Shown piece after piece: positions 56,196 to 64,000 of a DNA stretch of 64,000 nt. The notes below the pieces were generated by a model. The model was given only the letters and a program-made list of their open reading frames with translations. It searched no databases and was not told where the DNA came from. Each line of letters starts with the position of its first letter. The first letter of the stretch is position 1. The DNA lies in assembly GCF_030643805.1 (NCBI RefSeq), contig NZ_CP094656.1, positions 2,604,001 to 2,668,000 of the forward strand, in the 5' to 3' direction. Origin of the DNA: Alkalihalobacillus sp. AL-G. Its GTDB lineage: Bacteria; Bacillota; Bacilli; Bacillales; Fictibacillaceae. Made by a program: the position numbers and the translations under genes.

Positions 56196-57248
56196 TCAGT
56201 TATTCGTCATTTCTGATTTCAGGTATTGATAAATTAATTGTCCGGTATGCACCAACGAGGTTTCGTGTGTCCGTTCAAATGCGTGTGAGGCATCGATACC
56301 AGGTCCGATCAACGCATGCTTGACATCAAACCCAGCACGAATGGCTGCTGATGCATCAGAGCCGTAAAAAGGATAAATGTCTGTCTTAAATTCGATCTCA
56401 TGCTTGATTGCCAATTGTTCAAGGTGCTTACGCAGCTCGTAATGATAGGGTCCACTGGAATCTTTGGCACAAATCGAAACCGTATATTCATCGGTAGCCT
56501 GCCCATCACCGATTGCACCCATATCAACTGCCAGGTATTCTTCCGTCTCTGCTGGAATGTTCGAATTACCACCATAACCGATTTCCTCATTATTCGAAAT
56601 TAGGAAATGCGTCGTATGTGGAAGTGTCGTTCCTTCATTTTTTATCGTCTTAACAACCTCCATCAATAACGCAACGCTCGCTTTATCATCAAGGTGTCGG
56701 GATTTAACAAAGCCACTTTCTGTTATTTCAACTCGAGGATCAAAGGAAACGAAATCACCAACAGAGATTCCAAGACTTCGCACCTCTTCTTCATTGGACA
56801 CACGTTCATCTATTCGAACTTCGATATTTTTTTCATCTCGTTTTGCATCCCCGGCTTCCTTGTATACATGAACAGACGTCTGGTGCATTAATATTGTTCC
56901 AGAGTACACCTTGCCTTCTGCTGTTTGTATTTGACAATATTCACCTTCTACATGGTTCCAGCGAAAACCACCGATCATCGAGAGCTTCAGCCTTCCGTCT
57001 GGCTTAATTTCCTTCACCATCGCCCCAAGAGTATCAACGTGCGCAGTTAAAAAACGATGTCGGTCCTTATTTTCCCCTTCAACCGTTACAAGAAGTCCAC
57101 CTTTTCGATTTCTTCGTGTTTCCAAACCGAGTCCTTTAAAAAACTCATCTACATATGTAATCACCTTATCAGTGTTTCCTGATGGACTCGGAATCGAGAC
57201 TAATTCTTTAATTAAATTCACCACTTCTTTGCTTTCGTTCATTTTCAT
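56196..57248 (-). CDS. M42 family aminopeptidase
   Basis: A 350-residue co-catalytic zinc/cobalt peptidase: HVDTLGAMV, KSRHLDDKASV and SNNEEIGYGG hold metal ligands and the catalytic Glu; GIDASHAFERTH the last His. These form large tetrahedral complexes that trim peptides. A start at Met3 (57242) has a better-spaced AGGGGA. Confidence 0.9.
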   Translation of the reverse strand: MKMNESKEVVNLIKELVSIPSPSGNTDKVITYVDEFFKGLGLETRRNRKGGLLVTVEGENKDRHRFLTAHVDTLGAMVKEIKPDGRLKLSMIGGFRWNHVEGEYCQIQTAEGKVYSGTILMHQTSVHVYKEAGDAKRDEKNIEVRIDERVSNEEEVRSLGISVGDFVSFDPRVEITESGFVKSRHLDDKASVALLMEVVKTIKNEGTTLPHTTHFLISNNEEIGYGGNSNIPAETEEYLAVDMGAIGDGQATDEYTVSICAKDSSGPYHYELRKHLEQLAIKHEIEFKTDIYPFYGSDASAAIRAGFDVKHALIGPGIDASHAFERTHETSLVHTGQLIYQYLKSEMTNN

Positions 57249-57403
57249 TTCCCCTCTCAGTATTGATCTACTCTCCTATTATCGTATCACTTTTTGAGTG
57301 AAAAATGGAGCCGCCTCACTCTCCAAGATTAAATCCTCTTCTAAACTCTCATAAGAAAACATATGTATAAGTGATAGTCTGTCCCATGGGGGTTTAAAAA
57401 GAT

Positions 57404-58279
57404 ATGAAGAAGCAAATAACGATTGTAGGTATTTTGGCTACAATAATCGGAGTTTCCCTATATATCCATGATAACCAAAATGACAAAATAAAAGAAAGTA
57501 TTATCTTTTTTCCGATTGACCCTTCAGTAGCTTTTACATCCGCAAACACTTCGCTTACATTGCTAGAGGAAAAGGATGAGGATGAATATTCAATTCGTTG
57601 GAGGACCAATTCAACAATAGGAAAAAAAGCATATTTAAGGCAGGACATTACGCTGCTTTTTGAGGATGGACGCTTAAAGGATACGATGTCAAAGTGGATG
57701 GAAAATATTGACCGCCTTGAACAGGAAAAAACAATCTCGAGTGAAGATAGCGGTCATTTTGAAGCCATCAGTTTTCATCATGCTGAACTTCACTATCCGA
57801 ATGATATCATTAAAAGTGCTCAAACGATGAGCTACGATCAACTTTATGTCATTGACACACCGCTTCAGCCATTAGAATCCTTCGAGACACCTGAAACGTT
57901 TGAAGATGAGAACAACAAAAAGGTGCTGGACCATGCTACGGCCCAACAATTAAAAATGGTTTGGGACTCATTGATCCAATATTATAACATTCCTATTGAG
58001 AATTATTTTATGATCCCAATGACGGATCTGGAAATATATGCAAAACACCCCCTGCCAGGGATAACACAGGAGAAGACCGACAAGATCATCGGTGGATTAT
58101 GGGAAGGTATCTATAAAAATTATTTTCTTGGAGTAAAAAGTGAGGGAGAAATAGAGTCTCCGATCGGAAGCAGCTTGCCTCTATTATTATTTCACAAAGA
58201 TATGAGTCATCTGCTATTCCTTACAAAAACGGAATCGGGTAAAGAAGTTCAATTCATCCAATTCATTGATCATCCATAA
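57404..58279 (+). CDS. Hypothetical exported or membrane-anchored protein
   Basis: A 291-residue protein with one N-terminal hydrophobic segment (about 5-22), so anchored or secreted, and an acidic soluble part. I do not recognise a domain. Good ribosome site GGGGGTTT. Its 3' end overlaps that of the HAD gene by 17 bases. Confidence 0.65.
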   Translation: MKKQITIVGILATIIGVSLYIHDNQNDKIKESIIFFPIDPSVAFTSANTSLTLLEEKDEDEYSIRWRTNSTIGKKAYLRQDITLLFEDGRLKDTMSKWMENIDRLEQEKTISSEDSGHFEAISFHHAELHYPNDIIKSAQTMSYDQLYVIDTPLQPLESFETPETFEDENNKKVLDHATAQQLKMVWDSLIQYYNIPIENYFMIPMTDLEIYAKHPLPGITQEKTDKIIGGLWEGIYKNYFLGVKSEGEIESPIGSSLPLLLFHKDMSHLLFLTKTESGKEVQFIQFIDHP

Positions 58280-59003
58280 GAAAAAGGACATTGCGACGCT
58301 CATATATTTCCTTGAACGTTGCTGCAGAGTGAAAGGGTTCGTGATCGGTCGATGGGGGTACCCCTGATGTATTAAGATGTAACGCATTCCAACCTGCTGA
58401 AATGGCACCGACAACATCAAGGTCCCAAGAATCGCCCACAAATAAAGACTCCGACGGATTTCCTGAACGGTTTTGTATGACAAGGTCGAACATACTGCTT
58501 GAGGGTTTTACTTTTCCGGATTCATCGGTTACATATATATTCTCCGAAGGTATCCACTTAAAAATAGACAGCCTGTTCATCTTTTTTAGTTGTAGATGAT
58601 AGTCACCATTACTAATGATCCCAAGTTCGATGTTATGAGCACATAAGAACTCTAAAAGTAGTTCTACACCATCATACAAGTCGATGAAGTCAGGAATCTG
58701 TTTTTTGAATTGATGTTCGAACCATAAGGCTATATTTTGGGAGACTTCGATATGAAACGTTTGCAGAGATTGTTGAAAACGAAGAGCTTGATATGACTTT
58801 CTGGACAGATGCCCATTTTCATAATCTGGCCAAAGCCGGTCACAAGCCTCTTTGAACAAGTTGAACCATTGATCTACGTGAACACCATTTTTCTCAGCAG
58901 CACTCCACTGGCTGAACGTCTGCTTACTTGCCAATTCAAAGGCACGTTCATAATCGAACAGCGTATTGTCGAGATCGAAAAATACTCGTTTCCAGCGATT
59001 CAT
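58263..59003 (-). CDS. HAD-superfamily phosphatase (YjjG-like nucleotidase)
   Basis: A 246-residue HAD enzyme with motif I FFDLDNTLFDYE, motif II ISNGD, Lys in GKVKP and motif IV VGDSWDLDVVGA. YjjG-type enzymes remove phosphate from non-canonical pyrimidine nucleotides. It starts right after the stop of the small gene at 59007. Confidence 0.85.
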   Translation of the reverse strand: MNRWKRVFFDLDNTLFDYERAFELASKQTFSQWSAAEKNGVHVDQWFNLFKEACDRLWPDYENGHLSRKSYQALRFQQSLQTFHIEVSQNIALWFEHQFKKQIPDFIDLYDGVELLLEFLCAHNIELGIISNGDYHLQLKKMNRLSIFKWIPSENIYVTDESGKVKPSSSMFDLVIQNRSGNPSESLFVGDSWDLDVVGAISAGWNALHLNTSGVPPSTDHEPFHSAATFKEIYERRNVLFLMDDQ

Positions 59004-59006
59004 CAA

Positions 59007-59183
59007 TCAAAACATATCCTGAGCCATCTTTTCGCGAATTCCTGGGATTCGGAAGATCCCCCTTATTGCAAGTGACCTTAATATTTTCATTCCTAATATC
59101 ATATTGAGTAAACGCATACGATTTTGATAAACAAAAATAGTTAAACAAAACAATGCAACCCATTTGATCAAACTATATTTCAT
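59007..59183 (-). CDS. Small membrane protein, possibly YqgO
   Basis: A 58-residue protein with one membrane segment and a basic tail. AAGGTGG precedes the ATG at 59183. In B. subtilis a similar-sized gene, yqgO, lies in the corresponding gap between yqgQ and yqgN; similarity is not proven. Confidence 0.6.
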   Translation of the reverse strand: MKYSLIKWVALFCLTIFVYQNRMRLLNMILGMKILRSLAIRGIFRIPGIREKMAQDMF

Positions 59184-59254
59184 CGTGCAGTCCACCTTTC
59201 TTCCATTACTATTACTATCTGATTTAACCTTTTTAAATATACAAAGGAAACAAA

Positions 59255-59296
59255 AAAGACGACCTTTATAAGATCTTTCTCTTATTAGGGCCGTCT
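59255..59296 (-). terminator. Terminator of nhaC
   Basis: AAAGACG-GCCCT-ATAAG against CTTAT-AAGG-CGTCTTT, with a few mismatches, then TTTTTTG on the minus strand. Confidence 0.75.
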
Positions 59297-59303
59297 TTAT
59301 TCT

Positions 59304-60677
59304 TTAGTTTTCCGAAACATTTGTCCCAATCCCTAGATATCCGAATAAGACCGTGAAGGCTGGAGATAGATAGAGAAAGAATACAAATGGTAGATATTCG
59401 ATAACATTGATTTCAAGAGTCGATGCGAAGAATGCACCGCTGACTCCCCAAGGAATTAACGGATTTACCAAGGTACCAGCGTCCTCTAAAGTCCGAGAAA
59501 GGTTCGTCAAGCCGATTTTTTCTTTTTCATAATGACGCTTGAATGCTTGACCAGGTAGTAAGATTGAAAGGTATTGTTCACCTGTTAGCACATTTACACC
59601 GATAGAAGACAGGGCTGTTGCCGAGATTGTATTCCCCCTCCCTTTTAATCTGTTTTCAAGGGCATCAATAAGGGTTTTCAAAATACCGACGGATTGTACA
59701 AGTCCCCCAAGTGCTAATGCAATCCAAACCAAAGATATTGACCACATCATCGATTGGATTCCCCCGCGATTCACAATATCGTCAACCGTTGAATTCCCCG
59801 AATTTCCTTCGTATCCATTTTGCAGCATACTTAAGATCCCGGATATTGTTGATTGGTCCTGGACAAATAGAATCGTAATTAACCCCGTAAGGAGCCCGAC
59901 CATTAATGCTGGTAATGTAGGAAATCTTTTTACAGCCAATACGATTACGATTAACGGAGAGATGAGTGTCCATCCACTTATTTTAAAAGCGTCTTGGAGA
60001 CTGTCCTGTATCATTTTAATCGAAGCCAAGGATTCCGTTGTATCTGATCCGCTTCCGATTACGATAAATATGATAAAAGTTATAAGCAATGCTGGTACGG
60101 TCGTCCACAATAAATGTTGAATGTGTCGGAACAATTGGACTCCCGCTACAGCAGGAGCAAAATTAGTCGTGTCGGATAGAGGGGACATCTTATCTCCAAA
60201 GCATGCCCCGCATATGATCGCACCTGCAGCCAGACCTGGATGAATACCGAGACTTACAGCAAGACCTATTAAGGCGACACCTACAGTTCCAATTGTCGTA
60301 AAAGAGCTACCCGTAAAGCTTGATACAATAATCGTTACAGCTAGCGCACTAATCGTAAACCATTGTGGAGAGACAAACGAAGTGCCAAAAAAGAGCAATG
60401 TTGGGACTGTCCCGCTCATCATCCAGGTACCTATCAGCATTCCAATCGCCATCAGGATGAGAACAGGCTTAATTCCTACTGAAATACCTTCGATAATGCC
60501 TTTCTCCATAACCTCCCATTTAAAACCAAATAATCGAGCTAGAATTGAAATCAAAACCAATGAGGCGAGAAGCGGGATATGTGGTTCTGTTTTAAGAACT
60601 AACATTGAATATAAAATAATCCCCATGATTAGAAATAAAGTCAATAATGAAAATGCAAGTCGCTTCTTAGTTGTCAT
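59304..60677 (-). CDS. nhaC: Na+/H+ antiporter NhaC
   Basis: A 457-residue membrane protein with about 11 hydrophobic segments and NhaC/MleN family motifs: ICGACFGDKMSPLSDTTNF and NPLIPWGVSGAF. It exchanges Na+ for H+, or malate for lactate in the MleN branch. It supports Na+ or pH tolerance together with the antiporter at 21241. Confidence 0.88.
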   Translation of the reverse strand: MTTKKRLAFSLLTLFLIMGIILYSMLVLKTEPHIPLLASLVLISILARLFGFKWEVMEKGIIEGISVGIKPVLILMAIGMLIGTWMMSGTVPTLLFFGTSFVSPQWFTISALAVTIIVSSFTGSSFTTIGTVGVALIGLAVSLGIHPGLAAGAIICGACFGDKMSPLSDTTNFAPAVAGVQLFRHIQHLLWTTVPALLITFIIFIVIGSGSDTTESLASIKMIQDSLQDAFKISGWTLISPLIVIVLAVKRFPTLPALMVGLLTGLITILFVQDQSTISGILSMLQNGYEGNSGNSTVDDIVNRGGIQSMMWSISLVWIALALGGLVQSVGILKTLIDALENRLKGRGNTISATALSSIGVNVLTGEQYLSILLPGQAFKRHYEKEKIGLTNLSRTLEDAGTLVNPLIPWGVSGAFFASTLEINVIEYLPFVFFLYLSPAFTVLFGYLGIGTNVSEN

Positions 60678-60885
60678 TGCTTTCCCCTTCTCCCTTTTGT
60701 ACTAGCCACTTAGTAGTTATTTTCTCTTTCATATTTCACTGCACTGCTTTTATGCTTTTATGCATTTAAGTATGAGTGCATTCTCTACTATAAAGCCACC
60801 GCCAAGATTCGTCAAGATTTTTTCCTGCTACTTGTACAATTCGTTTCCCTTTTGCTGAAAGGCTATACCCCTAAACACGTAAAAA

Positions 60886-60910
60886 AGGATGAACCGATTA
60901 GGGTCATCCT
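60886..60910 (-). terminator. Terminator of mobA
   Basis: AGGATGA and TCATCCT form a 7-bp stem; TTTTTTA follows on the minus strand. Confidence 0.8.
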
Positions 60911-60939
60911 CGTAATAACAGTTTATTTTTTTAATCAAT

Positions 60940-61551
60940 TTATGGGGAATTCATTATTGCTATGTAATCTTCTGGGGTATTCACGTTTTGAAAGGCTTTA
61001 CTTCTCAGCTTTGACTCGAACTTGATGTATATACAATCCAAATGATTGAGAAGGTCGACAAGTCGTCGTTTTTCATTCATTAGAAGATGATGAATGACAG
61101 GTTTTGCAGCAGCTGGATAAATAGCGGCCAGAGGTTGGATTCTCCCCTTCACGACAGGTACTACACAGCTTTCCTTGGATAAATAGAATTGTACCGCCTT
61201 AAGTATTTGTAACGTTTCGGTATCCATCAAGGGCATATCACAAGCAAGAACGATGTAATGTGAAGCCGGCACTATATTCATCGCGCTGTAAATGCCAGCT
61301 AGCGGTCCATGTCCGGCAAATTCGTGTTCATCCGTTATCATTAATACATCATACGGTTTCATTATGTGTTGTTCTAATGAGGGATGGACGACGATTACTT
61401 GACGATCTACAATCGGTTGAAGAGCCCCAATGCTCCGATTATAAAAAGGTACTCCATCAAGTGTTTCAAGAGCTTTTGGTGTGCCGTACCGCCTCGACTG
61501 CCCGCCTGATAACGTAATCCCTGCGATTTCTCGTTTAGTCACCTCATTCAT
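60940..61551 (-). CDS. mobA: Molybdenum cofactor guanylyltransferase MobA
   Basis: A 203-residue nucleotidyltransferase with LSGGQSRRYGTPKA (GTP site) and LACDMPLM. It adds GMP to the molybdenum cofactor. No other cofactor gene is in the window, so its partners are elsewhere. It follows yqgN. Confidence 0.88.
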   Translation of the reverse strand: MNEVTKREIAGITLSGGQSRRYGTPKALETLDGVPFYNRSIGALQPIVDRQVIVVHPSLEQHIMKPYDVLMITDEHEFAGHGPLAGIYSAMNIVPASHYIVLACDMPLMDTETLQILKAVQFYLSKESCVVPVVKGRIQPLAAIYPAAAKPVIHHLLMNEKRRLVDLLNHLDCIYIKFESKLRSKAFQNVNTPEDYIAIMNSP

Positions 61552-61566
61552 GATCCTCTCCTGCCT

Positions 61567-62133
61567 TTATTCTCTGACATACTTAACTAAATCAGGTAGA
61601 ATCAAGCCGTCTACAGGAAAATCAAACGATTCTCTCGGGAGCTCATTTACGAGCTGTGATGGGAAGAGTAACGATACGGTTCGATTCGAATAACGTTGTA
61701 AATAACGGTCGTAATAGCCTCCTCCGAACCCAACTCTATACCCGGATTCATCGTAGGCTAGTCCAGGTACAATCAATAAATCGATTTGGTCTGGTGATAC
61801 AGATTGGGTTTCTTCGATGATCGGTTCCTTTAGGCCAAAGTAAACGGTTTCCAGCTCGTCAAATGATTGTAATTTGCGAAAATCCATTGAAAAGTCTCCA
61901 GGATGACATTTTGGAACAACGACACTTTTCCCATCCTCCCAGCCACGACGGATAATCGGATAGGTATCTATCTCCGCACCGCGAGAAACGGTCACTCCAA
62001 TCGTTTCGGCCGATTTCCACTCTTTCGTCGCGAATAAATTGTCTCTGATATGTCTAGATAAATGCTCCCTTTCTTGCTTTGGCATTTTTACAAGCTGTTT
62101 TTGAATGCTTTTCCGAATTTCCTGTTTGGTCAT
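61567..62133 (-). CDS. yqgN: 5-formyltetrahydrofolate cyclo-ligase
   Basis: A 188-residue enzyme that returns 5-formyl-THF to 5,10-methenyl-THF using ATP. VPGLAYDESGYRVGFGGGYYDRYL holds the family signature (ATP and Mg2+ site). Confidence 0.93.
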   Translation of the reverse strand: MTKQEIRKSIQKQLVKMPKQEREHLSRHIRDNLFATKEWKSAETIGVTVSRGAEIDTYPIIRRGWEDGKSVVVPKCHPGDFSMDFRKLQSFDELETVYFGLKEPIIEETQSVSPDQIDLLIVPGLAYDESGYRVGFGGGYYDRYLQRYSNRTVSLLFPSQLVNELPRESFDFPVDGLILPDLVKYVRE

Positions 62134-62174
62134 ACTTGACTACCCCTCTACTCTAAGCTAAATATGTATAGAAA

Positions 62175-62200
62175 AAAACAGCAGGAGAACCCCTACTGTT
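62175..62200 (-). terminator. Terminator of rpmG
   Basis: AACAG-AGG and CCT-CTGTT pair directly after the rpmG stop, then TTTTTTT on the minus strand. Confidence 0.75.
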
Positions 62201-62350
62201 TTACTTTGTTTCACGATGTAGTGTGTGACGCTTCAATCTTGGGCTGTATTTTTTAAGCTCAAGACGGTCTGTGTTTTTACGCTTGTTCTTAGAAGTAATG
62301 TAGTTACGGTCTCCCGTTTCTGTGCAAGCTAATGTAACTTGTACGCGCAT
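62201..62350 (-). CDS. rpmG: Ribosomal protein L33 (C-minus type)
   Basis: A 49-residue L33: [19 protein letters not shown] then [16 protein letters not shown]. The two CxxC zinc pairs of the C-plus form are absent; only Cys9 remains. Such zinc-free L33 replaces the other when zinc is scarce. GGAGGG is upstream of the ATG. Confidence 0.93.
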   Translation of the reverse strand: MRVQVTLACTETGDRNYITSKNKRKNTDRLELKKYSPRLKRHTLHRETK

Positions 62351-62379
62351 ATCGTTTCCCTCCAAACTATCTACGATGA

Positions 62380-62423
62380 ATAAGCGTACGGATCGACCAT
62401 CATTACGAGGGCCGTGCGCTTAT
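62380..62423. promoter_or_regulatory. Hairpin in the rpmG leader
   Basis: ATAAGCGTACGG (62380-62391) and CCGTGCGCTTAT (62412-62423) form a 12-bp stem with one G-U pair (plus strand) and a 20-base loop. It is 30 bases upstream of the rpmG start, so it may be an operator or a leader structure. Confidence 0.5.
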
Positions 62424-62555
62424 CATTTTCATTAATCTCGTCTAATAGACACCCCTGTATCATATCAAAAATCAAACGAACAATCAAGATGCTATTTACA
62501 AAAGAAGATGCGAGCCAGGGCATATAAAATACTTCCGATCATATTAGAAGGGTCA

Positions 62556-64000
62556 CTATAACTGCTGATAGGATTTGATTTTATGAACATAGGATCTCGA
62601 AATTTCCTTTGCAGACTCGAGATCAGCAGCCTGTGAGTAGACCGTAAAGGCCGGATCTGCGATATCAGGTAAAATAAGTGTCCAGCCCCCGTCTGGATGA
62701 TATACCTTTATACCGTCAACCAGATCAATCTGCTGTCCTTTTGTTTCCTCCATCAGCTTTCTCATCACCCTGCCTTTTACCTTTGATGGGCATTGAACAC
62801 TCTCTCTGATCAATTTGATATCAGGTAGCATTTTTACAAGCTGGGTTAACGGCAATTGACGAGTTGCAATCATATTAAGGATGGAGGACAAAGCAAAGAT
62901 CGCATCATATTGAACATTTAGAACCGTATCGCCGACTTGAAGAATGGATCTTGCATCTGCTTTCGTGCGTAATAGTGTGCCATTTAACTTTTTAGCCAAA
63001 TGATCAAGCTCAGATGAACCGTATACGGGAACGGCATATTTCGCTAAATGATGGTCACCGAACGCTAATAACACATAGAGGGATAGCATTTGATCCTCGT
63101 TCAACCATTTCCCGTCCTCTGTCATAACTTGTAGCTTTTCACCCGATTGATCGATCCAAATTCCTAAATGCGAATCGGTCGCTTGGACAACTCCGATCAT
63201 TTTCTCCTGAGTGGTTTCAGACGGTACTGTGATTACACTGCAGTTAAACCGTTCAAACAATCTAGAAACCATCGAAAATGGAGAGCCATTTGCATTTAAA
63301 ACGATTTTAAACGCGCTTTCCTGTATACCACGAACGTTCACCATATCGAATACCTTTTTCATATACTTTTCGGATTTACCCGATTCATTAATACCGATGC
63401 CAATTTTATCGAAAGGTGCTCTTCGATAATCCTCCTGCCAGAATGCATTTTCAATTTTCCTCTCCATCGTGCTTTCAATCGGAAGTCCGTTTTCATCATA
63501 AAGTTCAATAACGACCTGCATTTGATTATGATGGTTGCAAAAGCGTATATATGCCCCGCCGATCCACTCCTCTTGCTCGATGGTAAACCGAAGAATCGGT
63601 GCCATTGTTGGTGAAATATCTACAGTGTGCACCCCCGATGAATGAAGGCCCTGGATGAACGCTTTCAGAATCAATTCTGAAAAGGGATGATCATCTGAAG
63701 CAACACCTAACAATCCTCCTTGAGCCAATACAGAACCATATGCGGAGGCAACCCTTGCTACAAAATCTGGTGTAATTTCGATATTTGCAATTCCACTGAT
63801 GCCACGGTTCGCAAACAGTGATTTCGTTGTCTTTTTCCCCCATATTAGTGATGTATGCACAACTGTATCATCGCTTATACCTTTTTCTGGCCACACCTTC
63901 ACCTCAGGCTTTACCGTTACCTTTTTCCCAATATGCACCTGGTTACCGATCACGCTATGTTCATACAAACTGGATCCTTCATCTAAAAACGTACTCGTAG
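62556..64000 (-). CDS. Sugar nucleotidyltransferase/phosphohexomutase-like fusion (partial)
   Basis: The gene enters from the right edge; at least 481 residues are in the window. The first visible part is a left-handed beta-helix (STFLDEGSSLYEHSVIGNQ, VHIGKK), as follows a nucleotidyltransferase. The rest matches a phosphohexomutase, but the phosphoserine loop TASHNP is FCNHHN, and the metal loop DGDADR is DQSGEK. So the mutase domain seems inactive. Function may be regulatory or structural. The 62424-62555 stretch between the stop and rpmG holds nothing evident. Confidence 0.8.
   Translation of the reverse strand, partial: TSTFLDEGSSLYEHSVIGNQVHIGKKVTVKPEVKVWPEKGISDDTVVHTSLIWGKKTTKSLFANRGISGIANIEITPDFVARVASAYGSVLAQGGLLGVASDDHPFSELILKAFIQGLHSSGVHTVDISPTMAPILRFTIEQEEWIGGAYIRFCNHHNQMQVVIELYDENGLPIESTMERKIENAFWQEDYRRAPFDKIGIGINESGKSEKYMKKVFDMVNVRGIQESAFKIVLNANGSPFSMVSRLFERFNCSVITVPSETTQEKMIGVVQATDSHLGIWIDQSGEKLQVMTEDGKWLNEDQMLSLYVLLAFGDHHLAKYAVPVYGSSELDHLAKKLNGTLLRTKADARSILQVGDTVLNVQYDAIFALSSILNMIATRQLPLTQLVKMLPDIKLIRESVQCPSKVKGRVMRKLMEETKGQQIDLVDGIKVYHPDGGWTLILPDIADPAFTVYSQAADLESAKEISRSYVHKIKSYQQL

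Overview
The window looks like chromosomal DNA of a low-GC, endospore-forming Bacillaceae species. The backbone follows the Bacillus subtilis yqg/yqh region read from memory: rpmG-yqgN, glcK-yqgQ, an ltaS-type gene (yqgS), yqgT, yqgW, yqgX, yqgY, comGA-comGG, yqzE, yqhG-yqhH, gcvT-gcvPA-gcvPB, yqhL and lipM are all present in that relative order. Spore genes (SpoVAF-like, YjcZ, Mn-catalase), a competence operon and two NhaC-type antiporters suggest a sporulating, possibly alkali- or salt-tolerant Bacillus relative. The genus cannot be fixed from the sequence alone.

Left part, 1-24.8 kb. lipM and yqhL are followed by about 23 kb of accessory genes before gcvPB, a place where B. subtilis has yqhL directly beside gcvPB. 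The block holds a copper module (csoR, copZ, a lipoprotein multicopper oxidase, then a histidine kinase/response regulator pair), with a clear CsoR operator at copZ and a weaker candidate upstream of the oxidase; no copA ATPase is visible. Upstream of csoR lies a long same-strand run: a PIG-L-like protein whose zinc motifs are lost, a C-terminally membrane-anchored peptide-binding protein, a dppBCDF-type importer and a MATE exporter. A second opp operon (oppA-B-C-D, no oppF), a broken response-regulator gene, a small siroheme/4Fe-4S reductase-like protein, an NhaC-family antiporter, a membrane cupredoxin and a GC-rich two-gene membrane cassette complete the block.

Middle part, 24.8-44.6 kb. 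The glycine cleavage genes sit behind a tandem glycine riboswitch with a terminator, divergent from yqhH-yqhG. The B. subtilis tapA-sipW-tasA/sinIR region is absent; in its place are a YitT-type membrane protein, a tripartite tricarboxylate transporter split over convergent strands, an MFS exporter, small orphan proteins and a Mn-catalase. The comG operon runs into aroK; comGA is full length only if it starts at a non-canonical codon (ATA).

Right part, 44.6-64 kb. Ordinary housekeeping and envelope genes: a MidA-type methyltransferase, yqgX, a FetAB-type ABC exporter, a LysM/M14 peptidase, an LTA synthase, glucokinase, SpoVAF-like, an M42 peptidase, a HAD phosphatase, nhaC, mobA, yqgN, rpmG and, cut by the window edge, a sugar nucleotidyltransferase fused to a degenerate phosphohexomutase domain. 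Two unrelated tandem-repeat arrays (20-bp and 52-bp units) flank the SpoVAF-like gene, and a dispersed palindromic element occurs twice in the middle part with one possible fragment near yqhL. I saw no tRNA, rRNA, CRISPR array or transposase.
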